Shown here one piece after another: positions 26,246 to 35,758 of a DNA stretch of 64,000 nt; positions within the stretch are counted from its first letter, which is position 1; each line of letters begins with the position of its first letter. Under the pieces are notes generated by a model. The model made no database searches. It was given only the letters and a program-made list of their open reading frames with translations, and had not been told where the DNA came from. This DNA comes from Paenibacillus odorifer (lineage in GTDB: Bacteria; Bacillota; Bacilli; Paenibacillales; Paenibacillaceae), in the NCBI RefSeq assembly GCF_000758725.1, contig NZ_CP009428.1, forward strand, positions 3,348,001 through 3,412,000, given 5' to 3'. Made by a program: the position numbers and the translations under genes.

Positions 26246-27670
26246 ATGTCAACAGCAGTAGCAAAAGAATTTTGGTTTGTCGTAGGTTCGCAACATCTTT
26301 ATGGGGAAGAAGCATTGGCTGAAGTTAAAGCGCACGCACAAACGATGACAGATGCTTTGAATAAAAGCGGAGTTTTGCCTTACCCACTAGTATTGCAGGA
26401 TTTAGCTGTCAGCGCAGATAAAATCACCAACATTATGAAAGAAGTTAACTATCGTGACGAAGTTGCCGGTGTCATCACTTGGATGCATACTTTCTCACCT
26501 GCAAAAATGTGGATCCGCGGAACAAAAATGCTGCAAAAACCTTTGCTTCATCTAGCTACGCAATATAATGAAAGTATTCCATGGGCAACAATTGATATGG
26601 ACTTCATGAATCTAAACCAAGCAGCTCATGGTGACCGTGAATATGGTTTTATTAACGCCCGTTTGAACAAACAAAACAAAGTGGTTGTAGGCTATTGGGA
26701 ACGCCCTGAAGTTCAAAAGCAAATTGCAGAATGGATGGACGTAGCTGTTGCTTATAACGAAAGCTTCAATATCAAAGTTGCTCGTTTTGGTGACAACATG
26801 CGTAACGTTGGTGTAACTGAAGGAGATAAAGTTGAAGCCCAAATTCAATTTGGCTGGACGGTTGACTACTTTGGTATTGGTGACCTGGTTCAAGTCATTA
26901 ATGAAGTTAAAGAAGAAGAAATCGATGGTTTGTTTGCTGAATATGCAGAGCTGTATGAATTCGACTATGGCACTAACAGCAAAGAAGCATGGGAAGCTAG
27001 CGTAAGAGTTCAAGCAAGCTATGAAATTGCTATCAAACGTTTCCTTGATCAAGGTGGCTACAATGCCTTCACCTCAAACTTCGAAGATTTACATGGAATG
27101 AAACAACTTCCAGGACTTGCTGTTCAACGTTTGATGGCACAAGGATATGGTTTTGCTGGAGAAGGAGACTGGAAGACTGCAGCTCTCGACCGCTTGCTTA
27201 AAGTGATGAGCCATAACCAATCCACTGGCTTTATGGAAGATTACACTTATGAATTGACGGTTGGACAAGAATCTATTCTTCAATCCCATATGCTTGAAGT
27301 AGATCCAACTTTGGCAAGCAACAAACCAAAAATCATCGTGTCTCCACTAGGTATTGGTGGCAAAGACGATCCAGCCCGTTTAGTATTTGACGGTAAAGCA
27401 GGAGACGGTGTAGTGGTTTCCATGGCTGACTTCGGTACGCATTACAAACTTTTGATCAATGAAGTGACTGCTTTTGAACCAACTGTTCCAGCTCCAAACC
27501 TTCCAGTAGCTCGTGTGCTTTGGAATGTTAAACCAAACTTCCAAGACGGGGTAAAAGCTTGGATCGAAAATGGTGGCGGTCACCACACCGTTGTTTCTTT
27601 AACTCTTACAACAGACCAAATTATTGCTTACGCAAAACTTGTTAACTTGGAATATGTAGTAATTAAATAA
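26246..27670 (+). CDS. araA: L-arabinose isomerase
   Basis: This 474-residue enzyme converts L-arabinose to L-ribulose. It has the family opening [16 protein letters not shown] and [14 protein letters not shown]. The metal and catalytic glutamates lie in [15 protein letters not shown] and MEDYTYEL, with the C-terminal histidine in GGGHHTV. Length matches the family. The ATG at 26246 is preferred because AAGAGG lies six bases upstream and overlaps the spacing of the ATG at 26240. It is the last gene of araBDA, closed by a 20-bp perfect hairpin. Confidence 0.95.
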   Translation: MSTAVAKEFWFVVGSQHLYGEEALAEVKAHAQTMTDALNKSGVLPYPLVLQDLAVSADKITNIMKEVNYRDEVAGVITWMHTFSPAKMWIRGTKMLQKPLLHLATQYNESIPWATIDMDFMNLNQAAHGDREYGFINARLNKQNKVVVGYWERPEVQKQIAEWMDVAVAYNESFNIKVARFGDNMRNVGVTEGDKVEAQIQFGWTVDYFGIGDLVQVINEVKEEEIDGLFAEYAELYEFDYGTNSKEAWEASVRVQASYEIAIKRFLDQGGYNAFTSNFEDLHGMKQLPGLAVQRLMAQGYGFAGEGDWKTAALDRLLKVMSHNQSTGFMEDYTYELTVGQESILQSHMLEVDPTLASNKPKIIVSPLGIGGKDDPARLVFDGKAGDGVVVSMADFGTHYKLLINEVTAFEPTVPAPNLPVARVLWNVKPNFQDGVKAWIENGGGHHTVVSLTLTTDQIIAYAKLVNLEYVVIK

Positions 27671-27691
27671 TAGCAAAGCTTTATTACGATT

Positions 27692-27745
27692 AATAGGACT
27701 CCATTCCTCGACCTTTTCGAGGAATGGAGTCCTATTGTTTTGTTC
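27692..27745. terminator. Strong terminator of araBDA
   Basis: A perfect 20-bp stem (arms 27692-27711 and 27717-27736, 5-base loop) is followed by TGTTTTGTT. It lies between convergent units. Confidence 0.88.
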
Positions 27746-27753
27746 GATATACT

Positions 27754-28896
27754 TCAATAAATGCGATAGTTTCCACTTAGGGCTAGTAAACTAAAGAAGT
27801 ACAGACAGTTATCATAATAACGACGTTGTCCAGTTCGCAAAGGTGTATCCCAAAACAAACGGACAAAATGCTCTGCCTCCGGGCCATCCGAAGCAAGCGA
27901 AGCCATGGCATTGGTCGCCAAAAGGCCTACTGGATGCAGCGCCGGTTCGTCGAATGCCTGTCCCTCAATGGTGTACCGCCGGTAATTGGAAACTTCGATA
28001 TTCCTAAAAAAAGCTTGAATTCGGTTACATTGATTGACCTGCCAGCTGTCCTTTTGGAACCATACCCAGTCCAGACCGATATTAGCCGCAACCCGGTAAG
28101 CATCACTGAAAAAATGGCTGAAATCACCATGAGGCTGGGGTTCTGCCGGGGTGCCGTTAAAATTGGCATATTCGGGAGCGAGACCAGTTATAGGATGGCA
28201 TGTAGTGTGTAGATATGTGCGGCTGGCTTCCGCCGCTTCTCGCCAAAATATATGGTCACCTTCATCAGCCCACAAAGCGAACAAATCATAGAAATGGGGG
28301 AGATGGTAAGATGGATCACTGAAGGTGGATTCCGGTACGAATTTAATCAGTTTCGTTTCCGCGTCCCACATTGAGTCACCAGCGCCTGTTTCAGTTTTAT
28401 GTACACAAGCACGCAATATTATTCGAGCCTGCTCGGAATAATTATAAGGTGCCGGACCGTTCCCCCAACGTTTTGAGGCAAAAAACAAAGCCATGGCGAA
28501 AAACTCTTCCCCGTCCGGTGCGGGTCCTGGTGAAATTCTTGTACCGTCAGGCTTGCAGTGCCAAGCAAAGTAATCGGCATAACGGCCTTCTTTGTGCTGC
28601 ATAAACGTCTTAGAGAAGTTCCATAAACGATCAAACTCATCTTTTTTATTCATTTGAACAGCCATCATCATCCCGTAGGACATTCCTTCAGACCTAACAT
28701 CCAGATTACCTGTATCCAGAATATAGCTTTTATCCTCGTCCAGCGGATAGTAGATTCGTACGTTCGGATCTCCGTAAAACAAATCACTCCAAGTTTCTTC
28801 GAGTTTAGCGTTGATTTCATCTTCAGAAAAGCCAAACTCCTTAAATAAATTGCGATATTTCCCCGTATAAAAAGCACCTTGTTGTGTCATTGGCAT
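27754..28896 (-). CDS. GH8 reducing-end xylose-releasing exo-oligoxylanase
   Basis: This 380-residue cytoplasmic enzyme has no signal peptide. It matches the Rex type of GH8, which removes xylose from the reducing end of xylo-oligosaccharides (Rex of Bacillus halodurans is of similar length). The general acid is E70 in DVRSEGMSYG, at the same position as in Rex; D265 in FFSDAYRVAANIG is the candidate base. The loop GDSMWDAETKLIKFVPES is typical. The start is the ATG preceded by GGAGGGGAAATATC; the ATG at 28929 lies further upstream without such a site. It sits 49 bases after the GH43 gene, so both form an intracellular xylo-oligomer operon. Confidence 0.88.
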   Translation of the reverse strand: MPMTQQGAFYTGKYRNLFKEFGFSEDEINAKLEETWSDLFYGDPNVRIYYPLDEDKSYILDTGNLDVRSEGMSYGMMMAVQMNKKDEFDRLWNFSKTFMQHKEGRYADYFAWHCKPDGTRISPGPAPDGEEFFAMALFFASKRWGNGPAPYNYSEQARIILRACVHKTETGAGDSMWDAETKLIKFVPESTFSDPSYHLPHFYDLFALWADEGDHIFWREAAEASRTYLHTTCHPITGLAPEYANFNGTPAEPQPHGDFSHFFSDAYRVAANIGLDWVWFQKDSWQVNQCNRIQAFFRNIEVSNYRRYTIEGQAFDEPALHPVGLLATNAMASLASDGPEAEHFVRLFWDTPLRTGQRRYYDNCLYFFSLLALSGNYRIY

Positions 28897-28945
28897 GATA
28901 TTTCCCCTCCTGTGCACTCCAGCATGCACTCCATTTCAATAAAAA

Positions 28946-29920
28946 CTAAGGATGGATGGTTTGAATGGTGCCATCATCGTTGTATTTCAGCTCCGTATAT
29001 TTTACAGATCGCTTGTTGTCAGCACCACCAGATAAAGAACTATCATGATAAAATAAATACCACTTCTCTTTAAACTGAACAATAGAATGGTGTGTTGTCC
29101 AGCCCAGGACGGGTGTAAGTATTTTTCCTTGATATACAAAAGGCCCAAGCGGATCTTTACTGATAGCGTATACAATATTATGGGTAGTTCCCGTGGAATA
29201 AGAAAGATAATAATAACCGTTATATTTATGAACCCATGGACCTTCAAAATATCTTCTTTCTTCATCTCCAGCAAGAATCGCATTTCCGTTCGTATCGATG
29301 ATGGATATTTCTCTAGGCGCACCTTCAAAGCTCAGCATGTCCTCGCTCAGCTCCGCTACGATAGGTCCAAGAGCTGGTGCCGTTTCAGCCGGTCCCTCGG
29401 CATTCGCAACAAATGAGCCGGTTTGCCATTTTTCAAGTTGACCGCCCCAAAGACCCCCAAAGTATATATATGATTTGCCATCATTATCAACGAAAACAGC
29501 GGGATCAATGCTATAACTGCCAGGAATGTAGCTTGGTTCAGGTGTAAAGGGTCCGGAAGGTGAAGTTGAGGTGGCAACCCCGATTCGGAAAATATCGTCA
29601 TGGTCTCGGGCTGGGAAAAACAAATAGTAGGTATTGTTTTTGTATGCTGCATCCGGAGCCCACATTTGCTGTTTAGCCCATGGAACATCCTTCACATGAA
29701 GTACTTCACCGTGGTCGATACAAGGGGAGCCATCTCCATCAATAGACAGAACATGGTAATCCTCCATATTATATTGGTCACCGTTGTCATTAGAGATCAT
29801 ATCGTGATCCAGGTCATGAGAGGGATAAATATAAATCTTGCCTTCAAATACATGAGCAGAAGGATCCGCAGTATAAATATGAGTTACGAGAGGTTCATTG
29901 GGTTGCACTGGCTTTGTCAA
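28946..29920 (-). CDS. GH43 beta-xylosidase/alpha-L-arabinofuranosidase
   Basis: This is a 324-residue five-bladed propeller glycosidase without signal peptide. The GH43 triad can be read as D19 (IYTADPSAHVF), D139 (YSIDPAVFVD) and E226 (RRYFEGPWVHKYNGYYYLSYS). H288-type loops (TTHHSIVQF) are present. Family members of this kind remove xylose or arabinose from short oligomers in the cytoplasm. The start is TTG with AGGAGG seven bases upstream; the nearer ATG is out of frame. It is the first gene of a two-gene operon with the GH8 enzyme. A cre-like box lies about 20 bases before the start. Confidence 0.87.
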   Translation of the reverse strand: MTKPVQPNEPLVTHIYTADPSAHVFEGKIYIYPSHDLDHDMISNDNGDQYNMEDYHVLSIDGDGSPCIDHGEVLHVKDVPWAKQQMWAPDAAYKNNTYYLFFPARDHDDIFRIGVATSTSPSGPFTPEPSYIPGSYSIDPAVFVDNDGKSYIYFGGLWGGQLEKWQTGSFVANAEGPAETAPALGPIVAELSEDMLSFEGAPREISIIDTNGNAILAGDEERRYFEGPWVHKYNGYYYLSYSTGTTHNIVYAISKDPLGPFVYQGKILTPVLGWTTHHSIVQFKEKWYLFYHDSSLSGGADNKRSVKYTELKYNDDGTIQTIHP

Positions 29921-30246
29921 GTCATTTCCTCCTATAAAGTTAATCGCTTACAAAGTTAATGGTATAAGAACTTTAGGACTCTGTATATATAGCAACTATA
30001 GTTTATACCCCACAAAGTTTAGATGTTGCTTCTTGACCTTGCAGACCCTTTCCCATTTATGCTGCCTCGCAATATTTTCTCTAGATAATCTGGTACAATA
30101 GAAATCTCCAAGCTTTGACCTTACAAATACATTGAGGTGGGATTAACATAAGGGAATATAAATCATAATTTTACACAAGAATGAATGTTAGAGCGAAAGT
30201 CACCAAGTATTCTACATTATATTTATTAAAAGATGAGGTCAGCTTA
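29921..30246. other. Intergenic region with divergent promoters
   Basis: Apart from the cre-like box at 29939-29952 I see no gene. A TGGTACAAT element near 30089-30097 could be an extended -10 for the downstream phosphodiesterase gene. An in-frame ATG at 30181 lacks a ribosome site. Confidence 0.4.
29939..29952 (-). promoter_or_regulatory. Candidate cre box before GH43-GH8
   Basis: Minus-strand TGTAAGCGATTAAC matches the CcpA operator at about 12 of 14 positions (TGTAAGCG half perfect). Confidence 0.5.
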
Positions 30247-31146
30247 ATGCAAAAAATTCAAAATTCTAGAATCTACTTTATAGGTATACATGTGCTTTTG
30301 TTAATCTTATTGTTCACCTCTTTGTATGCTTATTCCCCCTGGATTCGCATTAAAGTAAAGGAAATTATCATGCCTGCGGATAAAGTATATACAATCGCTC
30401 ACCGTGGTGCTTCAGGATATGCTCCTGAGAATACAATACCTGCATTCGAACTAGCTATTGATATGAAGACCGATTATATCGAGTTAGACATTCAGTTAAC
30501 AAAAGATCATGTTCCTGTTGTTATTCATGATGGGACCGTAAATCGCACCACGAATGCTAAAGGGTATGTAAAGGATTTTACTTTAGAGCAGATCTCAAAA
30601 TTAGACGCGGGATCATGGTTTAATGAACAATATCCCATGTTCGCTAGAGATAAATATGTAGATTTACGTATTCCGACACTAAAAGAGGTATTTGAAAGGT
30701 TCGGAAAAGAAGTGGACTATATGATTGAGATTAAAGATCCCACGTCGAATTCGAACATCGAGGCATTGTTAAATGAAGAAATCTTAAATTATGATCTGTC
30801 GGCTCATGTTGCTATACATTCATTTAGTGAAGCGAGTTTACGTAGATTCCATTCCATAAATCCAGCAGTCCCTCTTTATCAAATTGTATGGTATGATTTT
30901 CCTGTTTATAAAATATCAGAATCCTATGTGAATAGATTAAAAACTTATGCGGTAGGCATAAGTCCTAACTTTCAAAAAATAAATGCGGCATATGTCGCGC
31001 AGGCAAAAAATTCAGGGCTAAAGGTGTTTCCATATACTGTGAATTATCAAGTGAATATGGATAAAGCCGTAATTTGGGGTGTAGATGGTGTACATACAAA
31101 TTTCCCTGACCGCTTTAGCGAAGTAATTAAGAATAATAAAAGGTAA
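30247..31146 (+). CDS. Membrane-anchored glycerophosphodiester phosphodiesterase
   Basis: This is a protein of about 299 residues. One N-terminal membrane helix (about 10-32) is followed by a GDPD TIM barrel. IAHRGASGYAPENTIPAFELAI holds the first catalytic histidine and metal glutamate. DYIELDIQLTKDHVPVVIHD and the second histidine follow, then MIEIK, and WGVDGVHTNFPDRF near the end. Such enzymes release glycerol-3-phosphate from glycerophosphodiesters, here probably on the outer face of the membrane. ATG 30247 with GATGAGG nine bases upstream is chosen over the earlier ATG at 30181. It is a single-gene unit with a double hairpin downstream. Confidence 0.87.
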   Translation: MQKIQNSRIYFIGIHVLLLILLFTSLYAYSPWIRIKVKEIIMPADKVYTIAHRGASGYAPENTIPAFELAIDMKTDYIELDIQLTKDHVPVVIHDGTVNRTTNAKGYVKDFTLEQISKLDAGSWFNEQYPMFARDKYVDLRIPTLKEVFERFGKEVDYMIEIKDPTSNSNIEALLNEEILNYDLSAHVAIHSFSEASLRRFHSINPAVPLYQIVWYDFPVYKISESYVNRLKTYAVGISPNFQKINAAYVAQAKNSGLKVFPYTVNYQVNMDKAVIWGVDGVHTNFPDRFSEVIKNNKR

Positions 31147-31183
31147 AGGGATGTGAAATCACCCTTTTCTGGACATAAATAAA

Positions 31184-31237
31184 GCTGCCGAGACTTTCTC
31201 GACAGCCGAAGAACCTTTATCCGAAGGTTCTTTTTTT
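31184..31237 (+). terminator. Double-hairpin terminator
   Basis: A GCTGCCGAGA/TCTCGACAGC stem is followed directly by AGAACCTT/AAGGTTCT and TTTTTTT. The second hairpin is the terminator. Confidence 0.82.
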
Positions 31238-31269
31238 ACGGAAAAATAGAATATTTTTGATTCTTCGTA

Positions 31270-31758
31270 TTACTGAAGAAGTCTTTTCTCGTGAAATTGT
31301 AGATGAAGCTCCCGTACTTGTTCTGCAAGATCCGGTACAGGGCCATCTACGAACGCATCGTGAATAACCTCTTGAATCCTTAAATTACGGACGGGTGATG
31401 CTGCAATTCCCATATCATTTAACCACGCCGATAATTGCTTCGAGGAACTGGCATATACAATTCGTCCTAAACGAACCCAACCGTGTGCCGCTGCACACAT
31501 AGGGCAATGTTCTCCGGAGGTATACACTGTTGCCTGCTTACGTTCTTCCAGTGTCATATTCTGAGCTGCCCAGCGGGCTAAAGCGAATTCGGGATGCTGA
31601 GTATGGTCACCGTTACCTACATGGTTGCGGTCTTCCGCCAGCACTTCTCCACTTGCTGATACAAGGACTGAACCAAAGGGTTCGTCCCCAGCTTCTAGTG
31701 CAATTCGGGCAAGTTCAATACAACGCTTGAGATGTTTTATATCCGTGTCGTTTATCAT
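31270..31758 (-). CDS. Nucleoside/guanine deaminase-family protein
   Basis: This 162-residue protein has the cytidine-deaminase fold. The zinc motifs are HPEFALARWAA, in which HPE replaces the usual HAE, and SGEHCPMCAAAHGW with the two zinc cysteines. The TSGEHCPMC form is typical of the guanine-deaminase-like and tRNA-adenosine-deaminase-like group. The substrate is not certain. AGGAGG lies ten bases before ATG. It is divergent from the OsmC gene. Confidence 0.85.
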   Translation of the reverse strand: MINDTDIKHLKRCIELARIALEAGDEPFGSVLVSASGEVLAEDRNHVGNGDHTQHPEFALARWAAQNMTLEERKQATVYTSGEHCPMCAAAHGWVRLGRIVYASSSKQLSAWLNDMGIAASPVRNLRIQEVIHDAFVDGPVPDLAEQVRELHLQFHEKRLLQ

Positions 31759-31911
31759 GATGGTAGAACCTCCTGGATTTTAATTTATAGATAAGTTTCA
31801 TGAATTGTAGGCCTGAGCCTGTTTGTTCACCACATTCTTCTATGTTAGCATGTAAAGTATTCGATGAAAAATATATCATGCAATATCAAACTAGGGAGGA
31901 TATATATAAAA

Positions 31912-32361
31912 ATGAAGCACCCATTTATATTGAACGCCGTATGGAACGGTGGCCGTAACAGTGACGGAACTATTGAAGCTGGACAGCTTAAGACTCAAAT
32001 TTCCATTCCGAAAGAAATGGGAGGACCCGGAGTAGGAACGAATCCGGATGAGATGCTTTTGGGAGCAGCAGCAACCTGTTATCTCATTACACTTGCAGCA
32101 ATGCTGGAGCGGGCAGGGCTGACGACTTCAGAGCTGACGTTAACCTCAGAGGCGACGGTCGATGTAACGAATAACATTTTTACATATGAAGCCATCAAAC
32201 ATTCACCCCTAATCACCCTTACCAAAGATGCGTCACAGGACGATATTGATAAAACCATCCGTATTGCCCATAAAGCAGAAGGCTCCTGCATGATCTCCAG
32301 AGCCGTTGCAGGAAATGTAGAAATCACGACAGAGCCAACGGTGCTGACTGCAAGCCTATAA
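31912..32361 (+). CDS. OsmC/Ohr-family peroxiredoxin
   Basis: This is a 149-residue protein of the OsmC family, SACOL1771/YhfA-like subgroup. The two redox cysteines are visible in LGAAATCYLITLAAML and EGSCMISRAV. NPDEMLLGAAATC is the family signature. Members reduce organic hydroperoxides with thiol donors. ATG 31912 with GGGAGG upstream is preferred to ATG 31864. It heads a run of co-directional genes (unknown protein, LLM oxidoreductase, AraC regulator) with a shared redox flavour. Confidence 0.85.
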   Translation: MKHPFILNAVWNGGRNSDGTIEAGQLKTQISIPKEMGGPGVGTNPDEMLLGAAATCYLITLAAMLERAGLTTSELTLTSEATVDVTNNIFTYEAIKHSPLITLTKDASQDDIDKTIRIAHKAEGSCMISRAVAGNVEITTEPTVLTASL

Positions 32362-32398
32362 AATTGAGTTCTAGGTAATCAGAGAGGAGACGTTAACT

Positions 32399-32761
32399 TT
32401 GAATGTTGAGTTATATAAGGATTTGATCAAGGATGATCGCGGAAATTATTACGTAGCTGTACAAAAAGAGGGCAATGAGCTGACTTTGGTAAACGCAATG
32501 CTAGAGCGGTCTTACCAAGAGCTGTGGGAGTTTAATGAAGCTTTCAAAAAGAAGTACGCGGAATACGAGCATCAGTTCATCGGCAAAATGATTATGGATA
32601 AGCTGCGGCACGATGTTGTTTTTGCCTCCAAAGAAGACGGCCATGGCCGAATGTATGATCTGGCCGCGGTTGCAGTTGATTACAAGCTTATTTTTATCGA
32701 TATGATCGAATTTTACCGAAACCCTCGAGTAGGACTTAACCATGACAACAACATCCATTAA
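32399..32761 (+). CDS. Conserved-looking protein of unknown function
   Basis: This is a 120-residue acidic, soluble protein with no signal or membrane segment. I do not recognise it. Predicted helices cover ERSYQELWEFNEAFKKKYAEYEHQF; the C-terminus has MYDLAAVAVDYKLIFIDMIEF. The start is TTG with GAGAGGAG about 10 bases upstream. Its end overlaps the next gene by 20 bases, so the two are co-translated. It lies between an OsmC peroxiredoxin and a flavin monooxygenase-like gene. Confidence 0.6.
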   Translation: MNVELYKDLIKDDRGNYYVAVQKEGNELTLVNAMLERSYQELWEFNEAFKKKYAEYEHQFIGKMIMDKLRHDVVFASKEDGHGRMYDLAAVAVDYKLIFIDMIEFYRNPRVGLNHDNNIH

Positions 32762-33689
32762 GCTTAGTGTATTAGATCTCGTACCTGTCTTTAATACTGT
32801 GGATGCTAGTACCGCATTGGGACAAGCAGTGAAGCTGGCTCAGACAGCAGAAAGACTGGGGTATTCTCGTTATTGGGTTGCTGAACATCATGATATGCCG
32901 GGATTAGCATGTACCTCTACGGAGGTGCTTTTATCGCATATTGGAGCGAAAACAGCACACATTCGCCTTGGCTCAGGCGCTTTATTGCTGCCACATTATA
33001 AGCCGCTAAAAGTGGTGGAAGCATTTCATTTGCTGGCCAGTTTGTACCCGGGACGCATCGACCTTGGATTAGGCAGAGCTCCCGGCGGTACTGCTGAAGT
33101 AAGTTTAGCACTGAGTGGAAATTTTCTCGAAAATGTTTGGAAAATGCCAGAACTGCTTAAAGGAGTCACTGAATTATTACAGGGCAACTATTCCTATGAA
33201 GGACGTTCAATAACCGCCCGGCCGGTCCCACCCGTATCTCCAGAGCTATGGCTGCTGGGTACAAACAAGAAAAGCGCGGCATATGCTGCCGAGTTTGGAG
33301 CAGGTTATGTGTTCGGCCAGTTCATGAGCGATGTAGCAGGGGAGGAGGTTTTGCAAGCTTACCGTGAAACATTTACTCCTTCTTCACTTTCTCCTGAACC
33401 GCGGGCCATGGTTGCTGTTGGCGTCATTTGCGCCGAGACTGAGGAAGAGGCAGAGCGATTGGCCTCATCTGGTACGGCATTATTCCAACAAGAAGGTTCT
33501 GCCGAAGCGAAGTCTGAGCCCTTGGAACGCAAGCTGCTGGTAGGTACTCCGGAAAGTGTTAAAGGTAAGTTGGAACGGTTATCTCTTTTGTATGGAGTTA
33601 ATGAATTCATTATCGTTACCATGATTCCAGATTATGAGAAACGATTGCATTCGTTCGAACTGCTTGCCCAAGCGTGCTGGAGTTCTTAA
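32742..33689 (+). CDS. LLM-class flavin-dependent oxidoreductase
   Basis: This 315-residue protein is of the luciferase-like monooxygenase class, MsnO8/YceB-like subgroup. Family signatures are SRYWVAEHHDMPGLACTSTEVLLSHIGAKT, IRLGSGALLLPHYKPLKVVEAF and GRIDLGLGRAPGGT, which together make the FMN-binding barrel. Substrates for this subgroup are mostly unknown. It overlaps the preceding small gene by 20 bases and is followed 18 bases later by an AraC-type regulator, so all are likely one operon. Confidence 0.87.
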   Translation: MTTTSIKLSVLDLVPVFNTVDASTALGQAVKLAQTAERLGYSRYWVAEHHDMPGLACTSTEVLLSHIGAKTAHIRLGSGALLLPHYKPLKVVEAFHLLASLYPGRIDLGLGRAPGGTAEVSLALSGNFLENVWKMPELLKGVTELLQGNYSYEGRSITARPVPPVSPELWLLGTNKKSAAYAAEFGAGYVFGQFMSDVAGEEVLQAYRETFTPSSLSPEPRAMVAVGVICAETEEEAERLASSGTALFQQEGSAEAKSEPLERKLLVGTPESVKGKLERLSLLYGVNEFIIVTMIPDYEKRLHSFELLAQACWSS

Positions 33690-33707
33690 TAAAGGAGGTC
33701 CATATGT

Positions 33708-34733
33708 ATGAAGTCTCATACCTCTGATCAAATTAAAATCCCACCAGGATTTTGGGCTGGATTAAGTCAATTAGGGATAACTGCACAAGATGTAGCCAGC
33801 AAAGCAAATCTTCCACTTAGCCATCTCAGAGAGTCAGAAGTCACCACTGCTCAATATTTCGCAGTCTGGCAGGCATATAACGATCTCATTGGGGATACTG
33901 CCGAAGGAATCATTAAGCTTGCAACCGTCTTTGAAACCACACAATATCCGCCGACGGTTTTAGCAACATACCATGCTAAGGACTATCGCGATGCTCTTAA
34001 CCGAATGGTACGATACAAACAAATGTGCCCTCCTGAAAGCTTGCGTATTACCGAGGAAGGCGAGCTATGTACAATCGAATTGGAATGGCAGCATCCCGGG
34101 CATTCTGGTCCACCGCTGCTGCTCGGCCTCACTTTGGCATTTCTTCTAGAACTCGGACGGCGAGGCACAGGTCTACCTTTGACAGCACAGCTTGTCGAGT
34201 TTTCACAGCCTATAGGAAATGTAAAGATTCTTGAAGCTTATTTCGGTTGCCGAATTCAGATAGATGCTCAATATAATCGTTTGACGTTGCGTCGAAATGA
34301 TTTGAATCATCCTTTTATCTCGTACAACGAAGAGTTGCTGGAGATTCTGACTCCCGTTTTGGACCGGACGCTTGCTGAACAGAAGGGCACACGCTCTATA
34401 ACCGAGAGGGTCAAATGGATCATGAAACGCAGCTTCAGCGGAGGACGCCCTGACATTCAAGCTGTTGCGAAGGTATTAAGTATGAGTGACCGTACCTTGC
34501 AACGCAGGCTTACTGAAGAAAACACAAGCTTCAAGCAATTGCTGACACAAGCTAGACATGAGCAAGCACGAGAGTATCTGGCAGATCCTTCGCTTGATAT
34601 TAAAGAAGTGGCTTTCTTGATTGGATATGAAGACCAGAACTCGTTCTACCGTGCCTTTCGTCTTTGGGAAGGTGATACTCCTTCAAATTGGCGTAATGAA
34701 CATTTAGGTTTAAACACGATACCCTCTTCATAA
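33708..34733 (+). CDS. AraC-family regulator (OruR/ArgR-like)
   Basis: This 341-residue regulator has an N-terminal arabinose-binding-like domain of the OruR type (GLSQLGITAQDVASKANLPLSHL ... YFAVWQAYNDLIGD). The C-terminal AraC DNA-binding domain spans about 240-335 (IQAVAKVLSMSDRTLQRRLTEENTSFKQLLTQARHEQA; IKEVAFLIGYEDQNSFYRAFRLWEGDTPSNWR). AAAGGAGG lies 9 bases before the ATG. As the last gene of the OsmC-LLM unit it probably regulates its own operon; the signal is unknown. Confidence 0.87.
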   Translation: MKSHTSDQIKIPPGFWAGLSQLGITAQDVASKANLPLSHLRESEVTTAQYFAVWQAYNDLIGDTAEGIIKLATVFETTQYPPTVLATYHAKDYRDALNRMVRYKQMCPPESLRITEEGELCTIELEWQHPGHSGPPLLLGLTLAFLLELGRRGTGLPLTAQLVEFSQPIGNVKILEAYFGCRIQIDAQYNRLTLRRNDLNHPFISYNEELLEILTPVLDRTLAEQKGTRSITERVKWIMKRSFSGGRPDIQAVAKVLSMSDRTLQRRLTEENTSFKQLLTQARHEQAREYLADPSLDIKEVAFLIGYEDQNSFYRAFRLWEGDTPSNWRNEHLGLNTIPSS

Positions 34734-34899
34734 AGACAGTATTTTCAGAGTTTTATCATTGGCGTGTTAAACAAGAACTTTGGCGCAATCCGCTAGTTAC
34801 TGAACAACCCCGGTACGATAATATAATCCTAGCCGGCACACAGGACTGTTCTTAAAATGACAACTACTCAGCACGCCGGGATAAAAGGAGAAATGTAAT

Positions 34900-35715
34900 A
34901 TGGATATGGGATTAAATAATAAAACAGCTTTAATTACAGGATCAACAAAAGGTATTGGTAAAGCAATCGCCATTGAACTCGCTAAAGAAGGAGTTAATGT
35001 ACTAATTAATGGACGGAATTATGATCAGGTAGAACAGACTGTAAATGAAATAAAGTCGAATTTCCCGGCTACCTCTCCACAAAATGCTACAGCGGATATT
35101 GTGGATATTGCGCAAAGAGAAGCCTTATTCGAAAAATACCCTAATATAGATGTTTTAGTTAATAATATGGGTATCTATGAAATTATGAAATATGAGGACG
35201 TTAACGACGAAATATTTGAAAAATACATCCGTACTAATGTCCTTGCTGCGAATGGATTAACAAAATTCTATTTACCTAAAATGTTACAAAAAGATTATGG
35301 CCGAATTCTCTTTATTGCTAGTGAAGAAGCCATTATGCCTTCAGGCCAAATGCCTCAATATGCAATGACCAAATCAATGTTATTATCATTGTCAAAAAGC
35401 TTATCTAAGTTAACGATAGGAACTGAAGTTACAGTCAATACGATCATGCCAGGACCAACACTATCTGAAAATGTGCATCAAATTATTGATGGGATATACT
35501 CCAATGAGGATATGACTTTTTCAGAAAAAGAAAGAAAATTCATGACTACAAATCTTCCTCAATCTGAAATACAACGATTTATTAAACCTTTTGAAATAGG
35601 CAGACTAGCAGCATTTGTATGCAGTCCTTATGCCTCTGCATTTAAAGGTTCTCCAATTCGCATGGATGGGGGAATGGTGCCGACTATTTTTTTTGCGTAC
35701 TCTAAAAGGATATAG
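34900..35715 (+). CDS. Short-chain dehydrogenase/reductase
   Basis: This is a 271-residue classical SDR. The cofactor loop TGSTKGIG is at 13-20. NNMGIY holds the NNxG element, the catalytic serine is S141 (IASEEA), and YAMTK gives Y154 and K158. LINGRN after the second strand suggests NADP preference. AAAAGGAG precedes ATG. The 166 bases upstream hold no gene. The substrate is unknown. Confidence 0.88.
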   Translation: MDMGLNNKTALITGSTKGIGKAIAIELAKEGVNVLINGRNYDQVEQTVNEIKSNFPATSPQNATADIVDIAQREALFEKYPNIDVLVNNMGIYEIMKYEDVNDEIFEKYIRTNVLAANGLTKFYLPKMLQKDYGRILFIASEEAIMPSGQMPQYAMTKSMLLSLSKSLSKLTIGTEVTVNTIMPGPTLSENVHQIIDGIYSNEDMTFSEKERKFMTTNLPQSEIQRFIKPFEIGRLAAFVCSPYASAFKGSPIRMDGGMVPTIFFAYSKRI

Positions 35716-35724
35716 ATAACGATA

Positions 35725-35758
35725 CAAAAAAGCCACTCCTTATGGAGCGGCTTTTTTG
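35725..35758. terminator. Bidirectional terminator
   Basis: AAAAAAGCCACTCC pairs with GGAGCGGCTTTTTT around TTAT, with one mismatch, between convergent genes. Confidence 0.83.
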
